Shown: positions 1 through 12,782, numbered from the stretch's first letter. The stretch is 64,000 nt of DNA from Sapria himalayana (GCA_029783825.1 JAREIK010004183.1:1-64000); one strand, 5' to 3'. Translations and numbers: made by a program. The notes: generated by a model not told the origin, from the sequence alone.

Positions 1-457
1 AGAGATGTTTCAGAGAAAGATAAAGTGGCAGAAAAGGCAATGTAAACCATACCGGGGCTATAGGTGGCTCTTCAAGAGGAGTGAGCTCCTTGTCCACTTC
101 AGTACGCATAGGGAAGCCATCAACTTGCCATAATCCGCGTTGCCATAGACGATATTGATCTTCCAGTAGAGAGCATTGGAGCATGACATGCTTGGCATCG
201 AAATCAGCAAATTTCACCTTCCCCTTGAGCTTTAAATTGTCGATGAATTTCTGAACTGCAATCGCACGAGGCCTACCGTGAGAGAACTTACCAACAAGCA
301 TGTATTCGAAAGGTTCTAAGAGCCTTCGAGATTCCTCAGCAGAGAAGATGATGTCCGGGAGCCCATTTTTGTTCCCTTGAATTCTTGAAATCGGCACGGT
401 TCCCTTTACCATCGAGGCAAAAGACTTATTATTTAATAATAAGTCAGATTTTTCCAT
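1..457 (-). CDS. DUF4283-domain protein, 5' part (runs off window)
   Basis: The minus strand is open for 152 codons from an ATG at 457 to the window edge, with an in-frame stop upstream of this ATG. The translation carries the usual DUF4283 signature: a MLVGKFSHGRP block at residues 53-63, a KGKVKFADFDAKHV block at about 78-91, a YRLWQRGLWQVDGFPMR block at 102-118 and a PPIAPVWFTLPFLPL block at 131-145. In plants this domain occurs in LINE ORF1-like proteins and in many copied host genes, often followed by a CCHC zinc knuckle that would lie outside the window. Its role is probably nucleic-acid binding, but this is not established for most members. No stop or frameshift is visible in the part present, so it may be intact. 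Base composition is clearly less AT-rich than the neighbouring arrays. A GTGAGT sequence just before the ATG could be a splice donor, so the start could belong to a later exon. Confidence 0.8.
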   Translation of the reverse strand, partial: MEKSDLLLNNKSFASMVKGTVPISRIQGNKNGLPDIIFSAEESRRLLEPFEYMLVGKFSHGRPRAIAVQKFIDNLKLKGKVKFADFDAKHVMLQCSLLEDQYRLWQRGLWQVDGFPMRTEVDKELTPLEEPPIAPVWFTLPFLPLYLSLKHL

Positions 458-1118
458 ACTCACCTTTAGTTGGGCTTGGTTTGAACAGAAGTGGAGTGTT
501 CTTCCTTCTTAGTTGCACAGTCTAGTAGTTACACATAAACAACACACTATCGAACAATAAATCATGAAACAATTTGCTCAATAAATCACTCAACTGATCG
601 CATAACAGATTACTCCAGATAATCGCAAGAAAGAAAACACTGGAAAATCGCGAGAGGATTTTTGCAAGAGAACCAAGGCTTCCAACTTTTAATTAAGCTT
701 AAAATTTCTTACAGATGTTGTTATTCCTGTTCGCCCGTATAGCTTCATGCCCATAACAGTTTTCCTTTTATATATATTCGTAATATCGCGAAAGAACCAA
801 GGAGCACTTCGTTGCATAAACTAACAGTTACACTAATAACACTTTGCAAATATAACATCCAACAGCAATTCACGAAGCAATTATACGATATTTCACCCAA
901 CAATCCACATTAACAGATTATTCAGGATATTCACAAGATAAAAAGTTAGAGAAAACGAGAGAACTTAAATCAAATAGCAATTCACGAAGCAATTCACATA
1001 ACAGTTTATTTAAATAAATCGCGAGAGAGAAAATCTAGAGAAAACCGCAGGAGAGTTTCGCCAATTTTTCGCCGAGTTTTCGCGAGGGCAAGGGTTTTCG
1101 CCGAGAATCTCTTAAAAT
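458..1118. repeat. Upstream region with three degenerate direct repeats
   Basis: This gene-free stretch lies upstream of the DUF4283 frame. It contains about three diverged copies of a block of roughly 60-90 bp that runs from a CGAAGCAATT-like part through AACAGATTATTCAGATAATCGC to GAGAAAATCGCGAGAG (near 571-660, 868-965 and 978-1060). The exact subsequence AGCAATTCACGAAGCAATT occurs at about 863 and 975. It could be the 5' UTR or promoter of the DUF4283 gene, or the end of its retroelement. No ORF or RNA gene is visible. Confidence 0.5.
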
Positions 1119-1414
1119 TCTATCTATCTACCTATCTTTCATTATGTGGATCTCTCTATCTTTCAATCTTTCTAAATGTCTTTATGCCTATATTAGTATC
1201 TATGTAAATATCTAACTTTCTATCTACTTATCTATCTATCTAACTATCTAATTATCTTTATTTTTACTAATCTATATAGTTAATAGTTTATCTTCCTATC
1301 AAAATATCTATTTGTCTATCTATCTATCTATATATCAATCTATCTATCTATATGACTATGTGTCTATCTATATATCTTCTTTTTATCTATCTACATATCT
1401 ATCTTCTCTATCTA

Positions 1415-1483
<69 letters not shown>

Positions 1484-3354
1484 TATATTTATATATTTAT
1501 ATATCTGAGTATATGTTAATTTGTTTATCTAACTATATATTTATCTATCTATTTATATATCTATCTATTTATCTATTTGTCTATTGATCGATCTAATCTA
1601 TTAATCTATCGATGTATTTATTTGTATTTCTCTTTATCTATCTTTTTGCCAATTTGACTATCTATCAATATGTCTACCTATCTATCAATATATTTGTTTG
1701 TCTATCTGTCTTTCTGTCTTCTTGTCTATCTATCTATATATGTATTTTTTTATCTATCTATCTATTCATCTATATGTCTATCTATTTATATGTTTATCTA
1801 TCTATTTATCTATCTAACTATCTAATTCTCTTTCTGTCTATCAATCTTTAGTCTATTTTTCTATTATCTAATAGTTTATTAGTCTATCTATCTATATATC
1901 TCTCTTCTATCTATTGGTTCTACATGCATATAGTGTTTATCTATCTATATATTTGTCTATATGTCTATCTTTCTTTCTCTTTATCTACCTATCTATCTAT
2001 CTATTTATATATCTATCTTTCTTTATGTAAATTTTTATATATGGTCTAGATATCTATCTATCTAGCTATCTATCTATCTATCTGCCTATCTATCTATTTA
2101 ACTATCTAACTATTTGTCTAGTTTTTGATTTGACTATATTACAATCAATCTACTTTCTCTCTATCTATCTATTTATACTATATGCTTATTTGCTTATTTG
2201 TTTATCTATCAAATCTATTTATGTTTCTAGTTGTCGATCTATTTATCAATCTATATATCTTTTTATATGTCTATCTGTCTTTCTTTCTATATGTCTATAT
2301 GATTAACTATCTATATTTCTATCATTTTATATCTATATCTATCTTTATATATATATATATATATATGTTATTCTATTTATCTATTCATTTGTCTATCTTT
2401 ATATATGTCTATTTTCCTATCTACCCATCTTTCAAGGAGTCTCTGTGCCTATCATTCAATTAATCTATCTTTATATATGTCTAACTATGTATAATATATA
2501 TATATATATATATGTCTGTCTATTTATTTATCTGTCTATATATCTATCTGTCAATCTATCTAACTATCTATTTGTTATCTTTATCATGTATCATCTATCT
2601 AAATATATACTATCTATCTTTCTATTGATATGTGTATATGTATATCTGTCTATCTATTTATATGTCTATGTCTCTATTTTTATTTTTGACTATTTGTTTA
2701 TCAATCTATCTATATATATGTTTTTCTGCATATCTATCTATATATCTAGCTATTTGCCTATCTATTATTTGACTATTTTTGTATAAATCTATATGTCAAT
2801 CTATTTATATATCTTTTTATTTATAAGTCTGTCTATTTATATGTTTATCTCACTTTCTACCTATCTGTCTATTTATCTATCTGATTAGTCTGTGTATCTA
2901 TATATCTATATAATTGTCGATCTATCACTATGTCAATTTATATATCTATCTATCTATCTATCTATCTTTTTGTCTATATCTCTATCTATCTATCTATCTA
3001 TCTGTGTATTTTTATATTTCTATATCTATCTATCTATCTATTTATTTATTTTGTATCTATCTATCTGTCAATTTGTTTGTGTTAATCTTTCTATCAATCT
3101 ATATATCTATCTGTCTATCTTTATTTCTTTTAATCTATCAATATGTAAATCTATGTATTTGTATAGCTGTCTATTTATCTAATTATCTAACTATCCAACT
3201 TTATATCTACATATCTGTCTAACTATTTTTTAATGTTTCTATCAATTAGTTTATCAGTCATCAGTCTATCTATATATTTTTATATTTGTCTATCTGCATA
3301 TCTATCTATCTACCTATCTATTTTTATCTCTAAATTATTATCTAACTATTTTTT
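1119..3354 (+). repeat. CTAT microsatellite array 1
   Basis: This is a degenerate tetranucleotide array with CTAT/TCTA on the plus strand, carrying variants such as TTTG, TCAA and CTAA and short internal (TA)n runs near 1420-1446, 2350-2366 and 2496-2512. It starts after the GC-richer DUF4283 upstream region and ends exactly where a CACTACAAC terminus begins. The short frames across it encode Leu-Ser-Ile-Tyr runs and are not genes. Confidence 0.95.
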
Positions 3355-3718
3355 CACTACAACAAAACAACAAATTAATGACGCTTTATATCTTGACGCT
3401 TTCAGAAAACGTCATTATACGATTTGTAATTAGACATTTAATGACACTTTTCTAAAAATGACATTATTTGGAAAATGTATTAAGTTTTTATGACACTTAC
3501 TAGAAGTGTCATTGTTACTACAACAAAACTTAAAATTAATGACACTATATATCTTGACGCTTTTAAAAAATGTCATTCTTATATTTGTAAGTATACATTT
3601 AATGACACTTACTAGAAGTATCATTGTTAAGACTAATAGGTTAGGAAAATTGCTTAACTCCTTAAAACTTTCCAAGGAAAAAGAGGCTGAAAATTATAAA
3701 CCTTGTAACTTTTATTAG
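3355..3718 (+). mobile_element. CACTA-like transposon terminus with GACACTT subterminal repeats
   Basis: The sequence opens with CACTACAACAAAACAAC at 3355, matching the CACTA inverted-repeat pattern, directly after the CTAT array. Inside are several copies of TTAATGACACTT or its complement AAGTGTCATT, the kind of subterminal repeat that CACTA transposases bind. A second, diverged copy of the terminus (TACTACAACAAAACTT) sits at 3516, 161 bp in, so the first ~160 bp seem to be tandemly duplicated. The interior lies to the right and may include the Tnp2 pseudogene at 9257, which faces the same way. No matching right terminus was found. Confidence 0.65.
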
Positions 3719-5424
3719 TGTCATGGATGTAAAAAAATTAATTTTGAATTTATAGATTTGTAACAAATTTCTTATTTAATTTTTTTTATAAGTAATAATA
3801 TTTTTAATTTTACTTTAGATTAATAAAAAAAATTATCAAATTTTTGTTCAAAATTATTTATTAAAAAAAACTGTAACTTATGATAAAATTAAAACATTTC
3901 TAAATATTTATACATTCAAAATTGTGATTTTTATTTATAAAATAAGTAATAATATTTAATTTTAAAATGTAATTTGTTAGTATTTATTTTATCCCTAAGA
4001 GAAATAAAAATAAAATGTAAAATAAGGTGATTTAATATAATTATGTGAAAAATTTAATATTAATTTTACTTAATTATATACATTAATCTATCGCTAGAAA
4101 TAGTTGCGCTTCTTCTTCATCACGTTCGGCCATTACCAACAGCTCGGGTTCAAGCTCGCATCTTCAAAATCATTGGCCATATTTGCAGCATCCTGTAAGT
4201 TTCTCCATTAAGTTTATAATTGTATCAGCTCTTCGCTCTCGTTAACCTAATTAATTAATGTGATCATGTTCCGAGTAATTTATGCATAAACCACATTATT
4301 ATAAAAGCATGTTTCTATGCTCTATTTTCGGGAGCAATCGGCGAGAACAGCGGAAGAATTGGGCTGAACTGAGTGATCCTTGTTTAAAATTCCTATAGTT
4401 TGCCACCGTGATTCTTTTGTTCAAACCCGAAGCCAACTTCTCATTATAAATGCAGATGCTTTGCCAATCTATCACCTTCACCATTCTCATGTTAAGTGCT
4501 ACTAACAAGTGCAATAAACACGTGTGTATGTGTATGTATATTAGAATTAGATCGAATCACAAGTTGATGCAACCCACATATTTATTAATGCACAACAACT
4601 CTTGAGTCACATGTTATCTTGCATCTATTGGATGAATTTTTTGATTCTCACCCAGGTACTTTTTTATCTGATCCATATTTTTTTATATTCAACATGTTTC
4701 ATTTCAAATGTCTACATTGAAGAGGGGAAAGAATAGTTTGATTTATTTTGATGAATTGAAGAGCAATAAAATATTAATTATTTTGTTTTGTTGCATTTTT
4801 TACTAAATTTTACGAGTTATGATTTTTTTATTAATTATGTTAATATTAATTTTTATATAACAACTGTTCAACAAAAATATAAGTAGATAAGGTTCATTCA
4901 TTCAGAACACCAATGTCACAATGATAACTTCAAAAAAAAACAATATCATGCCTTAGCTTAGGTGACATAAATTGACATCCATGTAATAATTCATTCATAA
5001 ATTTATTCTTGTTTTTAAAATAAATTAAATGTAGTGCACCATTGAGATCAATCATAAATAAATTTATTTATTTTTTCATTTGTACTTCTTTAAAATTATG
5101 TTTTTTTATTAATGTTTTACCATACTTTATCATTCTGATAAAATTATGATTATCTTTTGTAAATCTATAAATATGCATTTACTTGTCTCTAACATATATA
5201 TATTTTATTATAATTTTTTTTCTTACAATGAAACACATATTAATCCAAATAGAAATAAGATTTTGATTTTTGAATCATACGCATTGGTAGGGTGTTATGC
5301 GGGCTGCTGCAACTTTTCGTTGTTATTCACTTATATCTAACACCGTGGCTATTGATTTCGTATTTTTTGAATCATGTGCAACTATTTGGATGGTGGCAGA
5401 TCAACTTTGGTAGGTATAATAATT
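3719..5424. other. AT-rich interior, exon-like patch, no recognised gene
   Basis: Mostly low-complexity AT-rich sequence. Two less AT-rich patches stand out. One, at about 4090-4194, reads as a Ser-rich open frame ending in a good splice donor (CCT/GTAAGT). The other is at 4300-4500. They could be captured host gene pieces inside the CACTA block, but I do not recognise either. Confidence 0.4.
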
Positions 5425-5835
5425 TCCATCTTGTAAGTGAGCACAAAAGGAGAGATTCCAGTTGACTTTTAGGTAGTGGTACAGTAAACCCATAGCACCT
5501 TATGAAGCTCTTCCACCCATTTACATTTAGTAGAGTCTAGTTGTTTTTTCAAGGTAATCAACTTGGTTTTGTCGGATGCCTCAACTTGGCCATTGCTTTG
5601 TAGATACCAAGGGGTAAAGTATAAGTTTTTATTTTCAATTCATGGCAGAAGTCCCGGTAGACTTGGCTTTCAAATTGTCGCCCGTTATTAGATATAATTG
5701 ATCTTTGGATGTCGGAGTAGCAGAAGTCCCAGATAAATCAAGTAACCTTTCTATCTTTGATTGATGAAAAAGTGTCAGCTCTATCCATTTACTAAAATAA
5801 ACAGTGGCGACCAATTATAGTTTATATTTTGGATC
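5425..5835 (-). pseudogene. Ty3-gypsy integrase fragment (degenerate)
   Basis: On the minus strand, pieces of a plant Ty3-gypsy integrase can be read in order. First comes YFSKWIE (near the first catalytic region), then IISNNGRQFESQVYRDFCHELKI, then QSNGQVEA, and last KWVEELHKVLWVY followed by GISPFVLTYKM. They are spread over at least two frames, with stops and at least two frameshifts. The position normally occupied by the second catalytic Asp (SDNG) reads SNNG, so it would be inactive in any case. The fragment has no recognisable RT, RNase H or LTRs beside it. It is therefore an isolated remnant embedded in the CACTA-like block, inserted opposite to the Tnp2 direction. Confidence 0.85.
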
Positions 5836-8546
5836 GTTCATCTCTTTTTGAAGCCATTAAATACACCACACTGCTATTTAAGCTCAATCACACCATCTTC
5901 GCAAACAAGTATCACAGCAAGCGCTGCATTTGTTGGAAACATTTTCCTTCGCCAGAGAATACCAATCCACGGTGTCAAGGTCATTTGTTAGTTTGGCACT
6001 AGTCATTTCTGGGATTCTGTCTCGAGGAAATTGGTGATTTCAAAATTTTTATTTCTATCTCTGATTCAATGCAAACTTCTTCTCCAATTTATTTTACTTA
6101 TGACAATTCGAGTGCTCTCTTGTACCCTAACATTAATTATTCTGCCTTGTGAAAATTCTGCCTTATGATAGATAGATATATTAAATTTTTGACAATTCTA
6201 CCTTATGTCATATTCTTATATTGTAAAAAACACACAAACATTAAAAATTATAAAACATCAATTGAACATTGGCTTAAACATATTGCTGAGCTTAGCTTGG
6301 ATATTCTAGAATCTTATAGAATCTTCTAGATTCAATATTATTGTGGCACTAGACATTGTGTAACTCTCTTATGTCATAATCTTTTTGAATCTTTCCTTCA
6401 ATGACATATTATATCAATGAAATAGAAATTAAATGTTGTAGTAGTCTTGTTTGATATGTTCTTTTTGTAGATATTGAAGGTTATTGATTACATCAAGCTC
6501 AATCTCATGGCTTAGTTCATTAGCTACCATGCTAGCCTTTTCTAACTTATAATTCAACACAGTAAACTTTTACTAGAAACTCCAATAATTGAGCTTTTTT
6601 AAGTGATTTTCTAATGTGTTTGAAAATAAATAAATTAAATATTATTCATGCTCACCAAGAAATGAGAACCTATATGGTTATGTCCCCATGCAAGTAAGTT
6701 GTGAATTATAATGATTATTTCTTTTTCTTGAATTATTATTTGACATTTTATTTACTAACTTTTTTGAGATATTTTGTATGTATTCACTATTGTGTTATGC
6801 ATATTTGAGTATTTTTTATAGAGATTTTAATAAATATATATTTTGAGCAAATTTGTTGAATATTAGTGAAATTCGAGTTATCTTTAGTGACATTTGTAGA
6901 CTTGATGGAGTGAAGACATTTCCCATTATATGAGAGAATTACCTAATTTCTTTCTTTTATGCTTTGATTTTTGAGAGCAATGTAAACTTTTATTTGCTCT
7001 CCAATTATTACTTTTTGGCTTCTTTCAACTCTAGACTCCAATTGGAGTGGGATACATTAAGATTATGGTTGGACTTCTATTTAACAAATTAATAGAAGTG
7101 TCGATACTTTGGCTTATAAGTATATTGGAAGACTCTTTTGAGGCATCATGGGCCTAGGGCAGCTTTATTATCACATGATTCTTCTTCTTTACAACATCAT
7201 CATTATAGTGTGAAATTTATGGAGTTGTGAATAATCTATGAATTCATTTTTATTCAAAATAGAAGAGAAAATGCTTAGAGAGTGACTCTTTCCATTTGTC
7301 ACTTTTAACTTTTAAGTACATTTATTATATTTAGGAGTATCTTTCAATTAAGTTTTGAAACTTCTTAGATATTAAGTATACTTTAGATTTTTATATAATA
7401 AAGTAAACTTACATCATTCTTAAATAACCAAGTACAAACAATATGAAATAGTTATTGTTCGTATAGAATAATACAAACATTTGTCCACAAATATATAAGT
7501 GAACCAAGTCAAGAATATAATGGTACGTCTTATCAACCCCTTTTGGTAATGATTGCATGGACTATTTACCCTTAGCATATTCTCCACAATCAATATTTTA
7601 TACTTCAATATTAAGGGACTGCCCATTCACCAAATTGCTTTGACTATGAAGCTTAAAGCATTTATAATTCATGTTTCCATACATTGTGTGCCATGAGTTA
7701 GACTATTTTACTTCATGCATGTTCAATGTAGAATTGATTCTTGAGTTGAGGTTGATAGAGATGTTACAATTTTAGGACATCTTCACCTTCCAAAGTATAC
7801 TTCTTGATTCCTTATCACATATAGTATAGTTATTCTCTTAATGTATCAATTTATAATCCTTCTATATTAATTGGCTAATTAATAGTATAGTTAGACTATT
7901 TATAGATGCTTAATTTTTTTATAGTTAAAATATTGAGGTTTTGAATTATACAATAAAACTTTCTCAACATAGCTATTCTTCTTACATATATTACAGCTAC
8001 AAGAAGAGTAAACATCATCTACTAATAAAAATTTTGAACATCTTTAGAATAAGTGTGAAGCTCTGATTAAAAAGTAGCATCAAATAAGTTTTGGAAATGT
8101 CTCATTAGTCTTTGCTCAACTAATTTGAGTGAGTTTTTTGATGCTCAAAAAATTAGCATCAAATGCCCTTGGATTCATGTTTAGATTTAATTCAGAGTAA
8201 AACTAGGGGTGAAAGTGTAAGTTTTTTGTTTCGTTCTCTTCATTTTTATTGATTTCTTTTGTACTTGGATGTAGAGGTTGCAGAATCATATCATATTAGA
8301 AAGTTACTTTCTTGGATGCTTTCTTCTCCATCGCATTTCTTCCTTTTAGAGGATATGTTTCGTTTTCACTCCCCTCAATACTAGCTTGAATTTGATCTTT
8401 TCTTATTCTCGAAAGATATAAATTGTAGTCAATTACTCTTGTTATCAGTTTCTACATGGCTTTGATTTACAAACTGTGGAAAGTGGAGTTGTAGATGGCT
8501 TATGCATCATATTTTCGGCATCGTATTTAGTGTTGCTATTTTTTGA
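5836..8546. other. AT-rich stretch without a recognised gene
   Basis: No convincing coding frame is present. A patch at about 5860-6010 is less AT-rich and has readable short frames on both strands, but I could not assign it. The rest is AT-rich spacer with short unassigned frames, such as the minus-strand one at 7420-7626. Confidence 0.4.
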
Positions 8547-8957
8547 AGTTTAATTAGTAATGTTTCTATCATTCTATGCAGATTTTGTGATGTTGGTGCT
8601 GGGTTTGTCGGTGATTTTGCCTTAGTTAAGTTATCTGCTCCCTATTTTCAGGCTACAATTCTGCCACAGAGTTATAATGATTTCTTTTCCATTTCCTATT
8701 TTCAGGCTCAGTCTCCAATTCATCTTGCAAGGTCCTATTTGCTAATTACAAGAGATAAAGAGTGGGCAAATCTTGTTGTTGGCTTTGAGCAGGTTATTAT
8801 CCATTCTTTTTTTTTCCCGTGTCATTTTTATAAATGTTATTATATTTGTTCTCTCGTCCTCTATTTATTAGACAGTGATAGTATGGAAAATAATGAGGCT
8901 ATATTTCATAAAAATGTGTGCTCTATAGTCATGCTATTTCAAAATCAATTAGCCTAA
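8547..8957 (+). other. Exon-like open frame, unrecognised
   Basis: An uninterrupted frame follows a stop at 8544-8546. It begins to look like protein after a plausible splice acceptor (TTCTATGCAG, ending at about 8581). It reads FCDVGAGFVGDFALVKLSAPY, then QAQSPIHLARSYLLITRDKEW, then ANLVVGFEQ before a GT at about 8791. After that the composition becomes intron-like, although the frame stays open to 8957. It contains polypyrimidine-AG sites (TATTTTCAG twice), so it may be one or two exons of a host gene carried by the CACTA element. I do not recognise the family. There is no clear ATG, so this is not called as a complete gene. Confidence 0.35.
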
Positions 8958-9256
8958 GGACCTAGAGACATTAAATGTCATATCTATAAAATGACTTTTA
9001 TCATATTTTACTTTAATTTAAAGTATAATTAAATGATATTTTTTTGTTTAAATATTTTTTTCTATGAATCTAACTTACTTTGAGATATAAGTTCTCATTT
9101 TTTAATTTTATTTTAATAATTTTGCCTGTGTTAACAAATTCAACAATATTACAAAAAATAATGCTCATCTCTTCTATCTTATATCTGACATGCATTTATT
9201 GATGAGTTCTTCCATTTGAAGTGTGATATCTATTGGAATTAATTTTTTCTTTAAAA
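8958..9256. other. AT-rich spacer before Tnp2
   Basis: About 300 bp of AT-rich sequence with no gene, lying directly upstream of the Tnp2 start. It would be the 5' leader of the transposase transcript if that was once expressed. Confidence 0.4.
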
Positions 9257-10641
9257 ATGGATCGTTCATGGATCTCAAAGGATAGAAGATCGAAGGAATA
9301 TGAAGATGGAGTTGAATGCTTTGTCGCATTCGTAATACAATATTCTGCAAATAAAACATCCATTAAATGTCCATGCTTACAATGTGGTAATATGATTTTC
9401 AATACTCCTTAAATGATTCGAGATCATTTGTTTTTCGTTGGAATTGATCAGAGTTACCATACATGGTATTGGCATGGAGAGGCAACTCCAACTGGCCCAC
9501 CTTCCATAAGAGCAGAACATTATGATAGACTTCAATTTAATGATCAACGTAGTACAATAGAAATGGTTCAAGCTACATATGAGGATTGTCAATATGATCC
9601 TCAATTGTTTGCAAGATTACTACAAGATGCAGAAAAACCATTATATCCTGGTTGCATAAACTTTAGAAGAATGTCAGCCTTGATCAAATTATACAACTTG
9701 AAAGCACGTTTTGGGTGATCTGATAATAGCTTTTCAAAGCTTTTACAAATTCTTGGAGAAATGATGCATTTAAACAATGAATTGTCTTTGTCGATGTATG
9801 AAGCGAAAAAGACATTAAATTCTTTGGGAATAGAATATGAGAAAATCCATGCGTGCCCAAATGATTGTGTTCTTTATCAGAAGGAGTTGAAAGATGCATC
9901 ATTATGTCGTACATGTGAAACTTCTAGGTGGAAGACAGATAACACTGGAACTAAGAGGAGAAAAGGAGTTCCTGTGAAAGTATTGTGGTATTTTCTTCCA
10001 ATTCCAAGATTTAGAAGAATGTTTCAATCATCAAAAATTACAAAAGAGCTCATATGGCATTTCAAAGAAAGAAATTTTGATGGGAAAATGTGTCATCCAT
10101 CAGATTCACCATCATGGAAGCAAGTTGATCACAGATGGCCTGAGTTTTTAAAAGAACCTAGAAACCTGAGACTTGTAATTTCTGCAGATGGCATAAATCC
10201 TCACTAGTACATTTAATAGCAAATATAGTTGTTGGGCCATTCTCATGATAATTTACAACCTTCCTCCATGGTTGTGCATGAAATAAAAATTTATGATGTT
10301 ATCTTTATTAATTTCAGGTCTACGCCAACCTGGCAATGACATTGATGTCTATTTAGCACCGCTAATAGAAGATCTTAAAATATTGTGGGAGGTCGGAGTT
10401 CAAGTTTATGATGCACATAAACAAGAAATCTTTACTTTAAGAGCCGTTCTTTTATGGACAATAAATGATTTTCCTATATATAGAAACATGTCAGGATGCA
10501 AAGTTAAAAGATATTATGGGTGTCCAATATGTGGAGAAGAAACATATTCTTGTAGGTTAATGCATGGAAGCAAGAACTCCTATACTTGATATAGACGATT
10601 TCTTCCAAGAAATCATCCTTATAGAAAAACATGTCAATATT
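9257..10641 (+). pseudogene. CACTA (En/Spm) Tnp2 transposase, broken and truncated
   Basis: The frame starts MDRSWISKDRRSKEYEDGV, the hallmark of the transposase-associated domain, followed by the CPCLQCGN zinc-binding motif and DHLFFVGIDQSYHTWYWHGE. The Tnp2 domain follows, with RRMSALIKLYNLKARFG, CPNDCVLYQKEL, SSKITKELIWHFKER, EPRNLRLVISADGINPH, GLRQPGNDIDVYLAPL, LRAVLLWTINDFP, CPICGEETYSCRLMHG and YRRFLPRNHPYRK. Visible lesions are TAA at 9410, TGA at 9716, TAG at 10205 with a frameshift just after, TAA at 10284 and TGA at 10587. Homology ends at about 10640, where a CTAT array starts, so the C-terminal part of the transposase is missing. The family would cut and move CACTA elements; this copy cannot. 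It faces the same way as the terminus at 3355. Confidence 0.93.
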
Positions 10642-10643
10642 GA

Positions 10644-12009
10644 CTATCTTTTTTTTTCAATATGCCTATCTGTCTATCTATCAATTAGTCTATATATTTA
10701 TCTATCTGTCTATCTATCTGTATATTTCTCTATCTATCTATCCTTTTATCTATCTATATTTTTATTTGTTTATCTATCTATTTGTCTATCTATCTGTCTA
10801 TTTATCTAACTTTCTATCTTTTTATCTACTTTTCTATCCATCTACCTAAGTATCTATCTATCTATATATCTATCTGCCAGACGATCTATCTATCTATTTA
10901 TCTAACTTTATGTTTATTAATATATTTGTCTATCTTTCTATCAGTCTATATATCTATCTTATATAATTGTCTATTTATCTATTTGTCTATCTATTTATCT
11001 ATTTATCTATCTATCTGTCTACCTATCTATCTATCTAATTATCTATCTATTTATTTATTTATCTATTTATCTGTCTATTTATCTATCTATCTATCTATCT
11101 ATTTGTCTATTTTTTATCTATTTTTCTCTCTATATATCTATCTGTCTATATGTCTATATGTCTATTTATTTATCTATCTATGTTTTTGTCTATATGTCTA
11201 TCTATCTTTCTTTCTTTCATTCTAACTATCTAAATATTTATCATTCAATCTATCAATTTGTCAATCTATCAATCAATCTATCTATCTATCAATCTATCTA
11301 TTTGTCTATCTATCTATCTGCATATTTGTCTATATGTTTATCTATCGATTACTCTATCTATCTATATGTCGGCATGTCTATCTGTTTATCTGTCAGCTAT
11401 TTTTCTGTCAATAAATCAATCAATTTATCAATGTTTCTATCTATCAATGGTCTATCGAACTATCCATTAATTTATAAATTTATCTATCTATCAATCGATC
11501 TATTTTTCTATATTCCTATTTGTCTATTTATCTATCTTTCTATTTGTCTATCTATCTATCTATCTCTCTTTCTATTTGTCTATTTGTCTATCTTTTTATC
11601 TTTCTATCTATTTTTATATCTAATATTTTATATATTTTTATATCTAATATTTTATCTATTTTTCTATCTATATGTCTGCATGTCTATCAATCTATTTGTA
11701 TAGTTATCTTTATGTCTATCTTCCTATCCATCATTCTATATATATATATATCTATCTATCTATCTATATGTCTATCTATCTATCTATCTATCTATATCTA
11801 TATCTATCAGTAATATCTATCTATCTGTATATCTATCTATCTATCTATTAATCTATATATCAATATATCAATCAATCTATCTATCAATTAATCAACAAAA
11901 CGATCTCTCTATCTATCTATCTTTCTATCTATCTTTTTATCTCTCTATCTATTTATCTATATATCTACATATCTATCTATTTAATTATCTATCTATCTAT
12001 ATTTCAATA

Positions 12010-12044
<35 letters not shown>

Positions 12045-12481
12045 TTACATATTTATCTATATTTCTATCTATCATTTTGGCTATTTCTCTATCTATCAAT
12101 ATTTATATCTTTCTATTTGTTTATCTATCTACCTGTATATGTGACTATAAGTCTATCAGTCTATTTATTTTATATGTTTATCTGTCTATCTATCTATCTA
12201 TTTATCTATCTATATATATATCTTTCTATCTATTTATTTGTCTGATTATCTATCTCCCAATCTATCTACCTATCTTCCTAACTACCCATCTACTCCCCTA
12301 CATGTATAGCTTTCTACTTATTTTTCTATTTATCTATCTATCTATTTGGCTGATATGTCTATCTATCTATCTAACACTTTCTATCTAGCTTTATGTCTTT
12401 CTATCTATCTGGCTGTTTGTCTCTTTGTCTATCTGTCTATATGTTTATCTATTTGTCTATATAACTATCGATTTATCTACA

Positions 12482-12516
<35 letters not shown>

Positions 12517-12749
12517 TTATCTATTTATTTATCTATCTATCAACTTGTCTATCTATATAGCTATCTATTTGTCTATCTGTCTATCTATCTATCTATTTAT
12601 CTATCTGTCTATCTATCTATTTATCTATCTGTCTATTTATTTATCTGTCTATCTATCTATCTATCTATATATTAATCAATCTGTCTATCTGTCTATCTAT
12701 TTATCTCTCTTACTAACAATATGTCTATATGTATATCTATCTATCTGTC

Positions 12750-12780
<31 letters not shown>

Positions 12781-12782
12781 TT
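10644..12782 (+). repeat. CTAT microsatellite array 2 (truncates Tnp2)
   Basis: Degenerate CTAT/TCTA array following a short T-run within what should be the body of the Tnp2 gene. It ends at CACTACAAAAAATTATC (12783). It contains one of the purest CTAT blocks in the window at about 12485-12680. Open frames here are repeat artefacts. Confidence 0.95.

Noticed and set aside
1119..3354. CRISPR array or tandem coding repeat
   Set aside because: The period is 4 bp with random interruptions. There are no constant repeats separated by unique spacers, and the context is eukaryotic.
5860..6010. Possible ribosomal protein L40-like cysteine motif on the plus strand
   Set aside because: Only a few Cys/Lys residues resemble it, and the order of motifs does not match.
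10782..11703. Long open frames made of Leu-Ser-Ile-Tyr repeats across the CTAT arrays (many places, both strands)
   Set aside because: CTAT repeats read in triplets give a 12 bp cycle without stops, coding for exactly these residues. Frames overlap in several phases, lack non-repeat domains and follow the array orientation.
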